From NCBI GenBank assembly GCA_020161535.1, contig JAIUNW010000006.1, positions 62,001 through 126,000 on the forward strand: DNA of 64,000 bases, written 5' to 3'. Both the position numbers and the translations under genes were made by a program. Positions 34,769-45,454 of this stretch are shown here, in pieces; position 1 is the stretch's first letter, and each line of letters starts with the position of its first letter. This stretch comes from Bacteroidota bacterium (GTDB lineage: Bacteria; Bacteroidota; Bacteroidia; Chitinophagales; Chitinophagaceae). The notes beneath the pieces are model-generated. The model saw nothing but the letters and a program-made list of their open reading frames with translations. It was not told the origin of the DNA and did no database searches.

Positions 34769-37700
34769 TGGATAAACAGAACCGGATGAAGAATGGTTTC
34801 TCAGGCAATATTGCGAAAGCTTTTTTGCAATCAAAGCTGACGATCCTGCTGATGTCAGCCTTTCTGCTGATTGGTGCCTATAGCACCTACCTGATACCGC
34901 GCGAAGAAGAACCACAAATTCAGGTGCCGATGGCCGATATTTTTTTGGCCTATCCAGGTGCTGAACCAAAAGAAGTGGAAACCAAGTTGACCGCGCCATT
35001 GGAAAAAGTGATCTCCAATATCAAAGGAGTAGAATATGTGTACTCTACCTCGATGAAGGGCCAGGCGATGTTTATTGTGCAGTTCTATGTGGGCGAAGAT
35101 GTTGAACGATCGCTCGTAAAACTGTACAGTGAACTGATGAAGAATATGGATCGCATGCCGCAAGGTGTATCCATGCCGCTGATTAAAACGCGGGCCATCG
35201 ACGATGTGCCGGTGCTGGGCCTCACTTTGTGGAGCGAACACTATGATGATTACCAGTTGAAGCAAATGGGCGAAGCGCTGAACAACGAGATCAAGAAAAT
35301 TCCCGATGTAGCCGATATCGCGGTGATAGGGGGCCGCAGTCGCCAGGTAAAAGTATTGTTGAACAAAAACCAGATGGCGGCCAATCATGTCGATTTTCTA
35401 TCGGTAGCGCGTCAGATTCAGGGCAGCAATGTGCAGATGCAAAGTGGCAACTTATTGCAACGCGATACAGTATTCTCGGTACAGACCGGCAATTTTCTAC
35501 AAACGGCCGAAGAAGTCGGCAACCTGGTAGTAGGCGTACAACAGCAACAACCTGTTTACTTAAAGCAGGTAGCCAGCCTGGAAGATGGCCCTGAAATGCC
35601 CAACCAATATGTGTTGTTTGGATACGGGCAAGCCGATACCGCCGGTGCGCGCGTTTTTAAATCTAACTACCCGGCCATCACTTTGTCGATCGCGAAAAAG
35701 AAAGGTGCCGACGCGATGCACCTGGCAGAAAAAATAATTGCGAAAACCGAGCACCTCAAAAAAGAACTGATTCCCAACAACGTGCAGGTAGCCATCACCC
35801 GTAACTATGGTGAAACGGCTTCTGATAAAGTATCGGAATTGTTGTTTCATTTATTTATTGCCATCGTAGTGGTGACCGCTTTTGTGATGCTGGCGATGGG
35901 ATGGCGCGGTGGATTGGTCGTGTTCCTGTCTGTGCCGGTCACATTTGCGCTCACTTTGTTCAGTTATTATTTTCTGGACTACACGCTGAATAGAATTACA
36001 CTTTTTGCACTCGTGTTTATTACCGGCATTGTGGTAGATGATTCTATCATCATTGCAGAGAACATGCATCGCCACTTTAAGATGAAAAAAATGAGTCCGC
36101 TGCACGCGGCCATTTACGCCATCAATGAAGTGGGCAACCCTACCATCCTGGCTACATTCACCGTGGTGGCGGCGGTATTGCCCATGGCTTTTGTGAGCGG
36201 TATGATGGGCCCCTACATGAGCCCCATGCCGATTGGTGCATCCATTGCCATGATGTTATCGCTGGTGGTTGCATTGACCCTGACGCCCTATCTTGGTTTT
36301 ATTTTTCTGCGCGAAAAAGAAAAACACGGGCACACACCCGAAGAAGCCAAACCACATTCACTCGAGGCCTCAGGCATTTATAAAATTTATCGTTCGGTAA
36401 TGGTGCCGATGTTGGAATCGCGCGCTAAACGATGGGGCTTTATGATCGGTACAGTATTGGTGCTATTGGCGTCTATGGCGATGTTCTACACCAAAACCGT
36501 GGCGGTGAAGATGCTGCCTTTCGATAACAAGAACGAGTTCCAGGTGTTGATTGATATGCCCGAAGGTACTACGCTCGAAAAAACCCAGGCCGCGGCCAAA
36601 GACATGGCTACCTATATCGCTGCACAAAGCCTGGTGGAGAGTTACCAGGTATATGTAGGTACAGCAGCACCCATTAGCTTTAACGGATTGGTGCGACATT
36701 ATGACCTGCGTCGCGGTGAGAATGTGGCTGATATCCAGGTGAACCTTGTTGATAAAAAACAAAGAAGCATACAAAGCCATGCCATCGCGCGACAAATGCG
36801 CGAACCGATACAAGCGATTGCCAGGAAATACAATGCCAATGTGAAACTGGTGGAAGTGCCGCCGGGGCCGCCGGTATTGTCGACCATTGTGGCTGAAGTG
36901 TATGGTCCCGATGCAAACGGTCGCCTCAGTATTGCGAAGCAGGTGAAAGACATGCTGGCGCGTACACCCGGAGTGGTAGATGTAGACTGGATGGTAGAAG
37001 ATGACCAACCCGAGTATCGGTTGACTGTCGACAAAGAGAAGGCCATGCGTTATGGCGTGTCTGAAGCGCAGGTAAGTGCAACGGTGCAAGCAGCACTATC
37101 TGGTATGGCGGCAGGAAATATTTACCAGCCCGCCACGTATAAACAAACGCCCATTCAATTGCAATTGAGTGATGCAGACAAAGCAGGGATCGATGATGTG
37201 CTTGACCTGCGGCTGGCAAATATGCAGGGAAATATGGTGGCGGTGCGCGACTTGGTGAAAACGGAACGCGTGGATAAACCCAAAAGCATCTATCGCAAGA
37301 ACCAGAAACAAGTGGTTTTTGTATTGGCCGATATGGCAGGTGCGCTGGAGAGTCCGTCGTACGCCATAGCCAATATTTCAGACAGCCTGAAAAATATCCA
37401 GGTGCCAAAAGGCTATAGTCTTCGGGAAGAATACACCCATCAACCTGATCTGGAAGACGATTACTCGTTGAAATGGGATGGTGAATGGCAAGTTACGTTC
37501 GAAGTGTTTCGCGACTTAGGCATTGCTTTTGGCGTGGTGATACTGATCATCTATATCCTGATTGTTGGTTGGTTCCAGCATTTTACGGTACCGCTGGTGA
37601 TGTTGGCAGCCATTCCATTGTCGTTGATTGGTATCATCATCGGCCACTGGATGATGGGGGCTTATTTCACCGCAACATCGATGATAGGTTTTATTGCGCT

Positions 37701-37989
37701 CGCGGGCGTCATGGTGCGAAACTCGGTGTTACTGATCGATTTCATCAATATTCGGTTGAAAGAAGGTATACCGTTGAAACAGTCGATCATTGAAGCAGGT
37801 GCAGTTAGAACCACACCGATATTGTTGACAGCAGGTGCCGTGGCGCTGGGCGCGGTGATCATTTTGTTTGACCCGATTTTCCAGGGATTGGCCATATCGT
37901 TGATGGGCGGCACCATTACGTCTACATTCCTGACCCTGGTGGTAGTGCCTTTGTTGTACTATAGAATGATGCGGCGTAGGTATCGATAG
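34768..37989 (+). CDS. RND family efflux pump, inner-membrane subunit
   Basis: 1073 residues, standard length for the AcrB/CusA superfamily. Twelve transmembrane helices and two large periplasmic loops. The N-terminal IPREEEPQIQVP follows the first helix, and the paired acidic residues of the proton relay are visible in helix 4, FITGIVVDDSIIIAENM. These DD residues place it nearer the hydrophobe-amphiphile exporters than the heavy-metal CusA group. Proton-driven export of toxic organic compounds is inferred; no substrate clue in the neighbours. Confidence 0.94.
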   Translation: MDKQNRMKNGFSGNIAKAFLQSKLTILLMSAFLLIGAYSTYLIPREEEPQIQVPMADIFLAYPGAEPKEVETKLTAPLEKVISNIKGVEYVYSTSMKGQAMFIVQFYVGEDVERSLVKLYSELMKNMDRMPQGVSMPLIKTRAIDDVPVLGLTLWSEHYDDYQLKQMGEALNNEIKKIPDVADIAVIGGRSRQVKVLLNKNQMAANHVDFLSVARQIQGSNVQMQSGNLLQRDTVFSVQTGNFLQTAEEVGNLVVGVQQQQPVYLKQVASLEDGPEMPNQYVLFGYGQADTAGARVFKSNYPAITLSIAKKKGADAMHLAEKIIAKTEHLKKELIPNNVQVAITRNYGETASDKVSELLFHLFIAIVVVTAFVMLAMGWRGGLVVFLSVPVTFALTLFSYYFLDYTLNRITLFALVFITGIVVDDSIIIAENMHRHFKMKKMSPLHAAIYAINEVGNPTILATFTVVAAVLPMAFVSGMMGPYMSPMPIGASIAMMLSLVVALTLTPYLGFIFLREKEKHGHTPEEAKPHSLEASGIYKIYRSVMVPMLESRAKRWGFMIGTVLVLLASMAMFYTKTVAVKMLPFDNKNEFQVLIDMPEGTTLEKTQAAAKDMATYIAAQSLVESYQVYVGTAAPISFNGLVRHYDLRRGENVADIQVNLVDKKQRSIQSHAIARQMREPIQAIARKYNANVKLVEVPPGPPVLSTIVAEVYGPDANGRLSIAKQVKDMLARTPGVVDVDWMVEDDQPEYRLTVDKEKAMRYGVSEAQVSATVQAALSGMAAGNIYQPATYKQTPIQLQLSDADKAGIDDVLDLRLANMQGNMVAVRDLVKTERVDKPKSIYRKNQKQVVFVLADMAGALESPSYAIANISDSLKNIQVPKGYSLREEYTHQPDLEDDYSLKWDGEWQVTFEVFRDLGIAFGVVILIIYILIVGWFQHFTVPLVMLAAIPLSLIGIIIGHWMMGAYFTATSMIGFIALAGVMVRNSVLLIDFINIRLKEGIPLKQSIIEAGAVRTTPILLTAGAVALGAVIILFDPIFQGLAISLMGGTITSTFLTLVVVPLLYYRMMRRRYR

Positions 37990-38004
37990 TCAATGCAGTC
38001 TTGG

Positions 38005-38850
38005 TTAGTGACGGTCTTTCTTTTTGGGCGAGGGGTTGTTTTTCTCCCAGTCCTCGCGGGTGAGTAGCTGTAATTCATTCTTGGTGCAATTCCAAATGGA
38101 GACATGATTAGGGCCGGTAACGAAATAAGTACTCCATCGCGCAAATTTTTGGTACAACAGCAGCGTGCAGATATCCGTGGCAGTGATGAATTCGCCCGTG
38201 GTCGCATTGTGCGAATGAACGGCACCAACAGGATCGTTAATACCTGTGGGGTCAAATTCAATGGGCATGATATTGTTGTGAATTTTCTTAAAAGAAATCA
38301 ATTCATTCTGGCCGTTGAAACGCAGCAAACAGTCGTTGCCGAAAATGACCAGTCCATTTGACTTCGGGCCAGTCAACACATATGCTTTTCGCTCTTCACC
38401 ATCAATCAGCGGAACAATATTCAGGCTGGTGTTTTCGTACACGGCAAACTGTTTACTGTCTTTCAGAGCGGCATAAGCAGCGGTGCGCAGTTGCCAATAG
38501 TCGCGTTCCAAGGCAGTCAACTCTCTTTCTACCAGTAAGGTCTGCGCCTTTTTCGGATTGAAGGAACTGTCTAAGACGACGGTTCCAATAACCTTGGGAT
38601 TGGGCCCTTTGTTGATGAATACGCACTTGAAAGCCTGGTTCTCTTTGTAAGAAAAATAGCCGCCGATATTGTTGGTCTCTTTGTATTTGTCGATAAACAA
38701 ATCGCTGCCATGCCAGGAAGTAATCTCCGATTGGTAGATGCGTTTTCCTTCTGTTTGCAGGCTGTCGGCGATGGCGTACAAGTTCTGCGTAACCCCGAAA
38801 AAGGGCAACAGCAGCAGCGCTAAACTGGAAATGATCGGTTGCTTGTACAT
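38005..38850 (-). CDS. Secreted protein of unknown function
   Basis: 281 residues from the ATG at 38850, chosen because a signal peptide (about 1-19, FFGVTQN) starts there; the frame could extend to 38931 but the extra residues have no signal. The mature protein is mixed alpha/beta. Notable is VGAVHSHNATTGEFITATDICTLL (in substance, about 222-245), a His-rich loop resembling JAB/MPN-type or peptidase-like HSH motifs, though I cannot confirm a fold. It is convergent with the efflux operon. Confidence 0.75.
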   Translation of the reverse strand: MYKQPIISSLALLLLPFFGVTQNLYAIADSLQTEGKRIYQSEITSWHGSDLFIDKYKETNNIGGYFSYKENQAFKCVFINKGPNPKVIGTVVLDSSFNPKKAQTLLVERELTALERDYWQLRTAAYAALKDSKQFAVYENTSLNIVPLIDGEERKAYVLTGPKSNGLVIFGNDCLLRFNGQNELISFKKIHNNIMPIEFDPTGINDPVGAVHSHNATTGEFITATDICTLLLYQKFARWSTYFVTGPNHVSIWNCTKNELQLLTREDWEKNNPSPKKKDRH

Positions 38851-38966
38851 AGTACGGGCCTTGGAAACGGCATAACGCTTCGGGCCGCCTGCGCATTGTT
38901 CCGCGGGTACGATTATGGCAAGATCTAACAATATTTAAGCTGACATGATCACCTGCACCATCCCTG

Positions 38967-41338
38967 TTATTCCGTGCGAATCGACTTGATGGGGTTGGCA
39001 CGGGCGGCCCGAAACGATTGCATACCAACGGTAATCACGGCAATCAGCAATACCAGCAGCGCGGTTAGTGCAAACACTTGCCAGGAAATGGTTATCCGGT
39101 AGTCAAAGTCCTGTAACCAAGGTGCATGATCCAATAACCAAGCGGAAAAGCAATGACACAGGAAATGGCTACCATGATGACAAAATCTTTGGAAAGCAGT
39201 GAAACAATGGAGCCGGAAGAGGCACCCAACACTTTACGTATACCAATTTCCTTGAGTCGTTGTTCTGCCATAAAGGCCGACAAGCCAAACAAGCCCAGGC
39301 AGGAAATAAAAATAGCCAATGAACCGAACAGGGTTGCTAATGAACCTGTGAAGCGAACGGTCTTGAAATTTTTTTCAAAATCGTCGTTCAGGAAATGATA
39401 GTCGAATACGCTGGCGGCATCGGCTGCAGCAAAGGCCTGCTTCACGAGTGGTATTGCTGTTTGCGGGTCGGCGCCTGGTTTCAGTCGCACAAAAACCATA
39501 TTCGCGTTTTGCTGGCTATTGTACATCAGCAGTGGCGCAGGTTCTTTGTCTGTAACACTGTTATACACGAAATTTTTGGTGATGCCGATAATCAGGGAGG
39601 CATCAGCTTTGTTGGCGTTGCTCCACATACGACTGCCGGCATGCCCGGCTTTGCCCATTAAACGCGCAAAAGATTCGTTGATGATGACGCCACCACTATC
39701 GGCTTTTGGGTCGGCTGAAAAACCGCGCCCTTCCAACAACGGAATATCAAAAGTGTGCAGATAATCAGCATCGGCGCCTACGTAGGTGACCAGTACATCA
39801 CTGTTTTCATCTTTGCCTTCCCAACCCAATCCGCCGCCATTTGCCCACATCGCGAACGGTGTATGCGAACCCAGCGAAACCGCACTCACCTGGCCGTTTT
39901 GCAACAGCGATTGTTTCAGCGACGGATAGCTTTTTATGATGTCAGGTGTACTGGCAATATAAAGCACATTGTTTTTGTTGAAACCAAGGTCGCGTTGATG
40001 GGCATATTGTATTTGCTGGTAGATCAAAATGACGGCGATGATCATCACACCTGATATGGCAAATTGACTTATGACCAAACCCTTGCGCACGAGGCCCGAG
40101 CCGCCTGCTGTTTTTGTAATTTGTTTCTTCAGGGCGCGGATGGGATTGAATGAGGATAGGTACAATGCGGGATAACTGCCGGCTATGAGGCCGCTTACCA
40201 CGGCGATCAGCAGCAACACGGCGATGTTCTGCGGACTGTGTAGGTCGAGCGCCAGAGGAATGCCCACCAGGTTGCTGAAACGCGGCAATACCAGGAGCAC
40301 CGCAATGATGGCCAGCAAAACGGCAATGAAAGAAAGGATCATCGATTCGGCCAGAAAGCGCGTTACAAGATCGGCTTTGGCCGACCCCAACACTTTGCGC
40401 AAACCGATTTCCTTTGCTCTTTTTTCACTACGTGCGGTGGAAAGGTTCATGAAATTGATACAGGCAATCAGCAGGATGATGAAGGCCACCAGGGTAAACA
40501 TGCGAACATATTTGTTTTGTCCCTGCGTTGGATCTTCTTTTCCATTCACGAATCGATTGTACAGTGTCATCCGATTCAAAGGATATAAAAACAGCTCGTT
40601 GTTTGAGGCGCTATTGTGTTTTTTAACCAGTTGGCCAACTTGTTTATTGATACTCGCTAAGTCAGCGCCATCTTGCAATTGCACCCAGGTATCTGTTACA
40701 TTGTTGCCCCATGAATCGGCGTTTTTGTTTTTTTCATAGTATAGTGCAAACGGCAATATAAAATCAGTGCCGCTGAACTGGGTGTTTTGGGGCAGATTGT
40801 CGTACACGGCGGTGATGGTTGCCGGTTGCTTATCGATGTTGATGGTTTTGCCGAGTGCTTCTTCGTTGTCGAAATATTGCTGTGCGAGTTTCTTTGACAC
40901 AGCAACGCCGGTAATACTATTTGGATCAGTGCTGATGGCGCCGTGGAGAATAGCAATATTGAACATGGAGAAAAAATCAGCGTCGGCATAACCGCCATGC
41001 TGACCAATGAATTTGTCGTTGACGGCAACTGTGGTAGAAATATCGGTAAAACGCGTCGCTTTTTTCACGGCGGGAAAGCCTTCCAGCAACGCATCTTTGG
41101 CTTTAAAAGGCGTGGCTGAAAAAGTAAAATGATCGGCGCCGTATGTTTGGTTGTTTTTAACGTTGTACAGGTTTTTCAGGGCTGGGATGGATTGGTTGAA
41201 GCTGAAATAATAATTTACCCATAACAGGATTAACAGCGAACAGGTAACACCAACGGAAAGGCCGGCAATATTGAGCAGGCTAAAAGTTCTGTTCTTGATC
41301 AGGTTGCGCCAGGCAGTTTTTAAGTAATTGCGAAACAT
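38967..41338 (-). pseudogene. ABC transporter permease (MacB/FtsX type) with a late frameshift
   Basis: From the ATG at 41338 the protein reads well for 764 residues: an N-terminal cytoplasmic start FRNYLKTAWRNLIKNRTFS, two FtsX domains each preceded by a MacB-like periplasmic domain, including KEIGLRKVLGSAKADL and KEIGIRKVLGASSGSI. At 39120-39121 the frame shifts: after GYWIMH the sequence encodes WLQDFDYRITISWQVF and the usual C-terminal helix through NPIKSIRTE and a stop at 38967, but one base out. The unshifted frame stops early at 39092. One missing base explains it, either a sequencing error or a recent mutation removing the last helix. Such proteins act with a separate ATPase. Confidence 0.85.
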
Positions 41339-41482
41339 ATTCTTGTTTTGGATGGACGAGTAAGAACCAATACAATACCAAATGATAAATCGCTGGCTTT
41401 CAAAAAGAAACAACGGCAGGAGGGCCTGTACTGTACGCTATTGATACAATTCGCGTTCGTTTTTGATACGGGAAAACCAATA

Positions 41483-41779
41483 CTACCGCGACGAGATCTG
41501 CTCCACCCGTACCCAGCCCAGGTGGTTGTGTAACACATAACAATCGACGGTTGCGTCTGCACAGGTGTCGATGGCGGTAAACTGTACTTTCACGGCGGTG
41601 CCAGTCGTATAGTTCGATAACATGCCCGCATTGCAGACTTTTCGATCGCCGTTGGCAAAGCGCAAATAACTGCCGGTGCAATCGTTGACGATGCTGGCCT
41701 CTTCGCCATCAAATTCTTTGCTGCAATGGATAAAGGCAAAACAGGCAGAAACCAAAATGACAAAGCGGGTTGTTTTCAT
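41483..41779 (-). CDS. Small cysteine-rich lipoprotein
   Basis: 98 residues from the ATG at 41779, which places the signal peptide at the N-terminus (hydrophobic to about residue 17, Cys19 in IHCSKEF). The mature part has further Cys (DCTGSYLRF, KVCNAG, DTCADATVDC), suggesting two disulfide bonds. Small lipoproteins of this pattern, ending in LGWVRVEQI-like strands, are frequent in Chitinophagaceae, function unknown. It lies upstream of the frameshifted permease gene on the same strand but 145 bases away. Confidence 0.75.
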   Translation of the reverse strand: MKTTRFVILVSACFAFIHCSKEFDGEEASIVNDCTGSYLRFANGDRKVCNAGMLSNYTTGTAVKVQFTAIDTCADATVDCYVLHNHLGWVRVEQISSR

Positions 41780-41956
41780 GACAGTGGTCATAGATAGAAA
41801 AGCTATGGAAAGATATTAAAATGCAGCCACAACTGGCGTAGATGCAATCGACTGAAAATGAGCTGTTTACGACAGTTGACGACGACTAAAAATCGCTGTG
41901 GCAACAGCAATTTGACAGCTTGATGGAATACTAAAGCAGGTCAAAGTACGTTGTAC

Positions 41957-41978
41957 AGGGGTTAATAACCAAACCCCT
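41957..41978 (+). promoter_or_regulatory. Leader hairpin before the lipocalin-like gene
   Basis: Perfect 7-base stem AGGGGTT / AACCCCT with an 8-base loop, 6 bases before the ATG at 41985. It could mask translation initiation. No T-run follows, so it is not a normal terminator. Confidence 0.35.
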
Positions 41979-41984
41979 TCTATC

Positions 41985-42425
41985 ATGAAACTGACAAGCC
42001 TGGCCCTGGCCGCCGCCGCCATAACCGTTATAACAACTGCTTCTTCCTGCAAAAAAGAAGACGAAAAGCCGAAGTCAAAAACCGAGCTGCTCACCGCTGG
42101 CAGTTGGAAAGTAACTGCTTATATGTTGGTTAGTGGCGCAACTACCTACGATTTTTGGAAAGAAGCCGAGCCTTGTTTGAAAGACAATATAACCACGTTT
42201 GTGGCTGACGGCACTCTGATTGGCGATGAAGGCGCTACTAAATGTAATGCAGGTGATGACCAGACTTACACTAGCACCTGGAAATTCGCGGAGAATGAAA
42301 CCAAGATCGAGTTCGACGAAGAACTGTATACCATCGAGTCACTCACTTCCACTCAGCTAAAAGTAAGCGTCACGACTACTTCACAGGGTACTACAGTTGT
42401 ACAGAACATTACCTTTTCGCATTGA
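41985..42425 (+). CDS. Lipocalin-like lipoprotein
   Basis: 146 residues: lipoprotein signal with Cys22 (TTASSCKKE), then a beta-rich domain starting TELLTAGSWKVTAYM, with FVADGTLI, STWKFAENETKIEFD and LTSTQLKVSVTT, the repeating strand pattern of Bacteroidota lipocalin-like proteins. Two Cys (PCLKDN, KCNAG) probably form a disulfide. Such proteins sit on the periplasmic or outer surface and bind unknown ligands. It ends with a strong terminator. Confidence 0.85.
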   Translation: MKLTSLALAAAAITVITTASSCKKEDEKPKSKTELLTAGSWKVTAYMLVSGATTYDFWKEAEPCLKDNITTFVADGTLIGDEGATKCNAGDDQTYTSTWKFAENETKIEFDEELYTIESLTSTQLKVSVTTTSQGTTVVQNITFSH

Positions 42426-42430
42426 TATAA

Positions 42431-42462
42431 AGAGGCGTCTCTCGCCAGAGATCGCCTCTTTT
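42431..42462 (+). terminator. Intrinsic terminator
   Basis: Stem AGAGGCG / CGCCTCT (42431-42437 with 42453-42459), extended by an inner TCTC / GAGA pair, followed by TTTTC. It lies 5 bases after the lipocalin-like gene stop and before the convergent OmpW gene. Confidence 0.85.
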
Positions 42463-42492
42463 CGCGGATTGCCCCGCTTTTCTAACCAAAAA

Positions 42493-43104
42493 CTAGAAAC
42501 GAGTACCGACGCCGATCCCAAAGATGAACGGATCAACTTTTACATCTTTCAGCGTGGTAGTGTTGGCTACGGTCACATCTGTTTTTAAGAAGATTTTCTT
42601 GATATCGATATTGATAAACCATTTATCAGTAACAGCGATATCGGTACCTATTTGGGTAGAGAAACCAATATTGTTTTTGTAAGCCAGCTTGGCTGCTTCG
42701 TCTTTTGCGCCATAGAAAATGCTATAGTTCACACCCGCACCTACATAGGGCGTAAAAGCTTTCAACGGAAAATGATATTGCAGGTTCAGGGTTGGTGGCA
42801 ACAACCATACAGTTCCCAAAGTTGTTTTGGTGCCATGGTTGTCATCGGTCTTCACTTTATGCTTGGTTGTACCCAGGATCAATTCTGCCGACAAATTCTT
42901 CGTGAAATAATAAGTGAAATCCAATTCTGGTACCACCGCCGCCGAAATTGTGACATCGGTTCCAGACAAATCATAACTAGAGGCGGGAGGAACGGCTGCA
43001 ATAGCGCGAAGTCTTACAGCCCATTTGCTGTCGGCTGGTTTGGTTTGCGCAAACGACATGTACCCGGCTAATAATACACAGGTTGCCAGTAAAGTCTTTT
43101 TCAT
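42493..43104 (-). CDS. OmpW family outer-membrane protein
   Basis: 203 residues with a signal peptide (about 1-19, MSFAQ) and an eight-stranded barrel: WAVRLRAIAAVPPASS opens the first strand, LDFTYYFTKNLSAELILGTTKH is the conserved OmpW segment (about 80-101), WLLPPTLNLQYHF and FTPYVGAGVNYSIFY follow, and the chain ends in GIGVGTRF with a terminal Phe. OmpW proteins form narrow channels for hydrophobic molecules. It is divergent from the aldo/keto reductase gene across a 267-base gap. Confidence 0.93.
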   Translation of the reverse strand: MKKTLLATCVLLAGYMSFAQTKPADSKWAVRLRAIAAVPPASSYDLSGTDVTISAAVVPELDFTYYFTKNLSAELILGTTKHKVKTDDNHGTKTTLGTVWLLPPTLNLQYHFPLKAFTPYVGAGVNYSIFYGAKDEAAKLAYKNNIGFSTQIGTDIAVTDKWFINIDIKKIFLKTDVTVANTTTLKDVKVDPFIFGIGVGTRF

Positions 43105-43154
43105 ACAGTGAAAGATTTGATTCGCCGTGCAAGCTAGTGGGCGCTTATTATTTC

Positions 43155-43188
43155 GCGCATGAGCACCATCATCGTGCGCTATTTTTTT
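43155..43188 (+). terminator. Orphan plus-strand terminator-like hairpin
   Basis: Stem GCGCATGA / TCGTGCGC (8 pairs with one T-G pair, 9-base loop) at 43155-43179, then TATTTTTTT. It has the orientation to stop plus-strand transcripts, yet no plus-strand gene ends nearby; the closest upstream one has its own terminator at 42431. It lies between the divergent starts of ompW and the reductase gene. It may belong to a small RNA or an attenuated leader. Confidence 0.6.
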
Positions 43189-43332
43189 GAATGAAATCTT
43201 TCATACTGCCACCTGATGGCCGTTGGGCTTTTTGACCCGCATTCTCAAGACCTTTCGGGGATTTCTTGTTTAAAGGTTGTGCCAATAAAGTGATATTGGT
43301 AGGTAAAAACGTAATTGGTATAACTGTATTAA

Positions 43333-44355
<1,023 letters not shown>

Positions 44356-44384
44356 AATTGGTTGTAACCAGGCGCACGCCGGCA

Positions 44385-45308
44385 CTACGATTCACTGATC
44401 GACACGCGGTATTCAGTGGGTGTTTGCCCGGCGTGCTGTTTGAAAAAGCGGGTGAAGTGTTGCGGGTAAGCAAAGCCCATTTCGTAAGCCACTTCACTCA
44501 GGCTTTTTGCGGGGTCAAAGAGTTTTTCTTTGGCCATCGACAATAGTTTTTGCTGGATGCATTCCAGGGCTGTTTTGCCGGTTTTCTTTTTCACCAGGTC
44601 GCCGAAATAATTGGGTGATACATGAAACTGTTCGGCGAAATAAGCAACAGAAGGCAGACCGGCACTGGCTGCTTTTCCGGCAGCAAAATAATCATTCAGT
44701 AAATCGTCGAACCGATGCAGCAAAACGACGTTGTCGTGATCGCGACTAATGAACTGACGGTCATAAAAGCGAACGCAATAATCGAGAAACAATTCAATAT
44801 TGGCTACGATCAATTTCTGGCTATGCTTGTTCACACCATGGTGTAGTTCTTTCCTGATTTTTTCAAAAGACTCGATCGCCATTTGTTGTTCGTCATCTGA
44901 AAGGTGCAGGGCTTCCCGAACAGTGTAAGAGAAAAAAGAATAGTTAGAGATGTTTCGACCCAATGAAGTGCCTTTCAACAAATGCGGGTGAAAGAGTAGC
45001 ACATAACCACTCGGCGCATAATCTTCATCATCTTCTGCGATGCTCACTACCTGGTCGGGCGCGATGAACAACAAAGTGCCTTCCTGGTAATCATACGACG
45101 AACGGCCATAGCGGATATCGCAATGCGCCTGGTCTTTTAAGAAAACGGCATAAAAGCCAAAACTGATGGCCTGGATATCGTGCGCTGCGGGTTGCGACCT
45201 GCGTTTCAGCGTCGAAAAGTCAATCACACTCACCAGGGGATGCTGGGTTTTTAGATCAACAATGGCATTGTAGTCACTTACAGTGGCGATATGTCTTGTT
45301 TTCTGCAC
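44385..45308 (-). CDS. AraC-family transcriptional regulator
   Basis: 307 residues beginning with a GTG at 45308. N-terminal cupin-like sensing domain (about 30-175, including FAPDQVV-like IAPDQVVSIAEDD) and a C-terminal double helix-turn-helix (about 205-305): AYFAEQFHVSPNYFGDLVKK is the first HTH and LSEVAYEMGFAYPQHFTRFFK the second, ending in TPTEYR. Likely controls the reductase gene on the other strand. The 146-base gap to the divergent SnoaL-like gene would hold both promoters. Confidence 0.92.
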   Translation of the reverse strand: MQKTRHIATVSDYNAIVDLKTQHPLVSVIDFSTLKRRSQPAAHDIQAISFGFYAVFLKDQAHCDIRYGRSSYDYQEGTLLFIAPDQVVSIAEDDEDYAPSGYVLLFHPHLLKGTSLGRNISNYSFFSYTVREALHLSDDEQQMAIESFEKIRKELHHGVNKHSQKLIVANIELFLDYCVRFYDRQFISRDHDNVVLLHRFDDLLNDYFAAGKAASAGLPSVAYFAEQFHVSPNYFGDLVKKKTGKTALECIQQKLLSMAKEKLFDPAKSLSEVAYEMGFAYPQHFTRFFKQHAGQTPTEYRVSISES

Positions 45309-45428
45309 GCGATGATTTGTTGTTTAAAAGTAAAGCAAACTTGTATACAGTCTGCACGAGCCACCGATTGTCCGGAAACCAGGTAAGAGATACCGTAAAG
45401 CAGGTAAATGGCCGGTCTCGTCTTGTGC

Positions 45429-45436
45429 TAGCTTTG
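45429..45436 (+). promoter_or_regulatory. -7 box of the SnoaL-like gene
   Basis: Perfect TAGCTTTG, 18 bases before the ATG at 45455. No clear -33 element seen. Confidence 0.45.
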
Positions 45437-45454
45437 TCAAAAATTACAAGGAAC

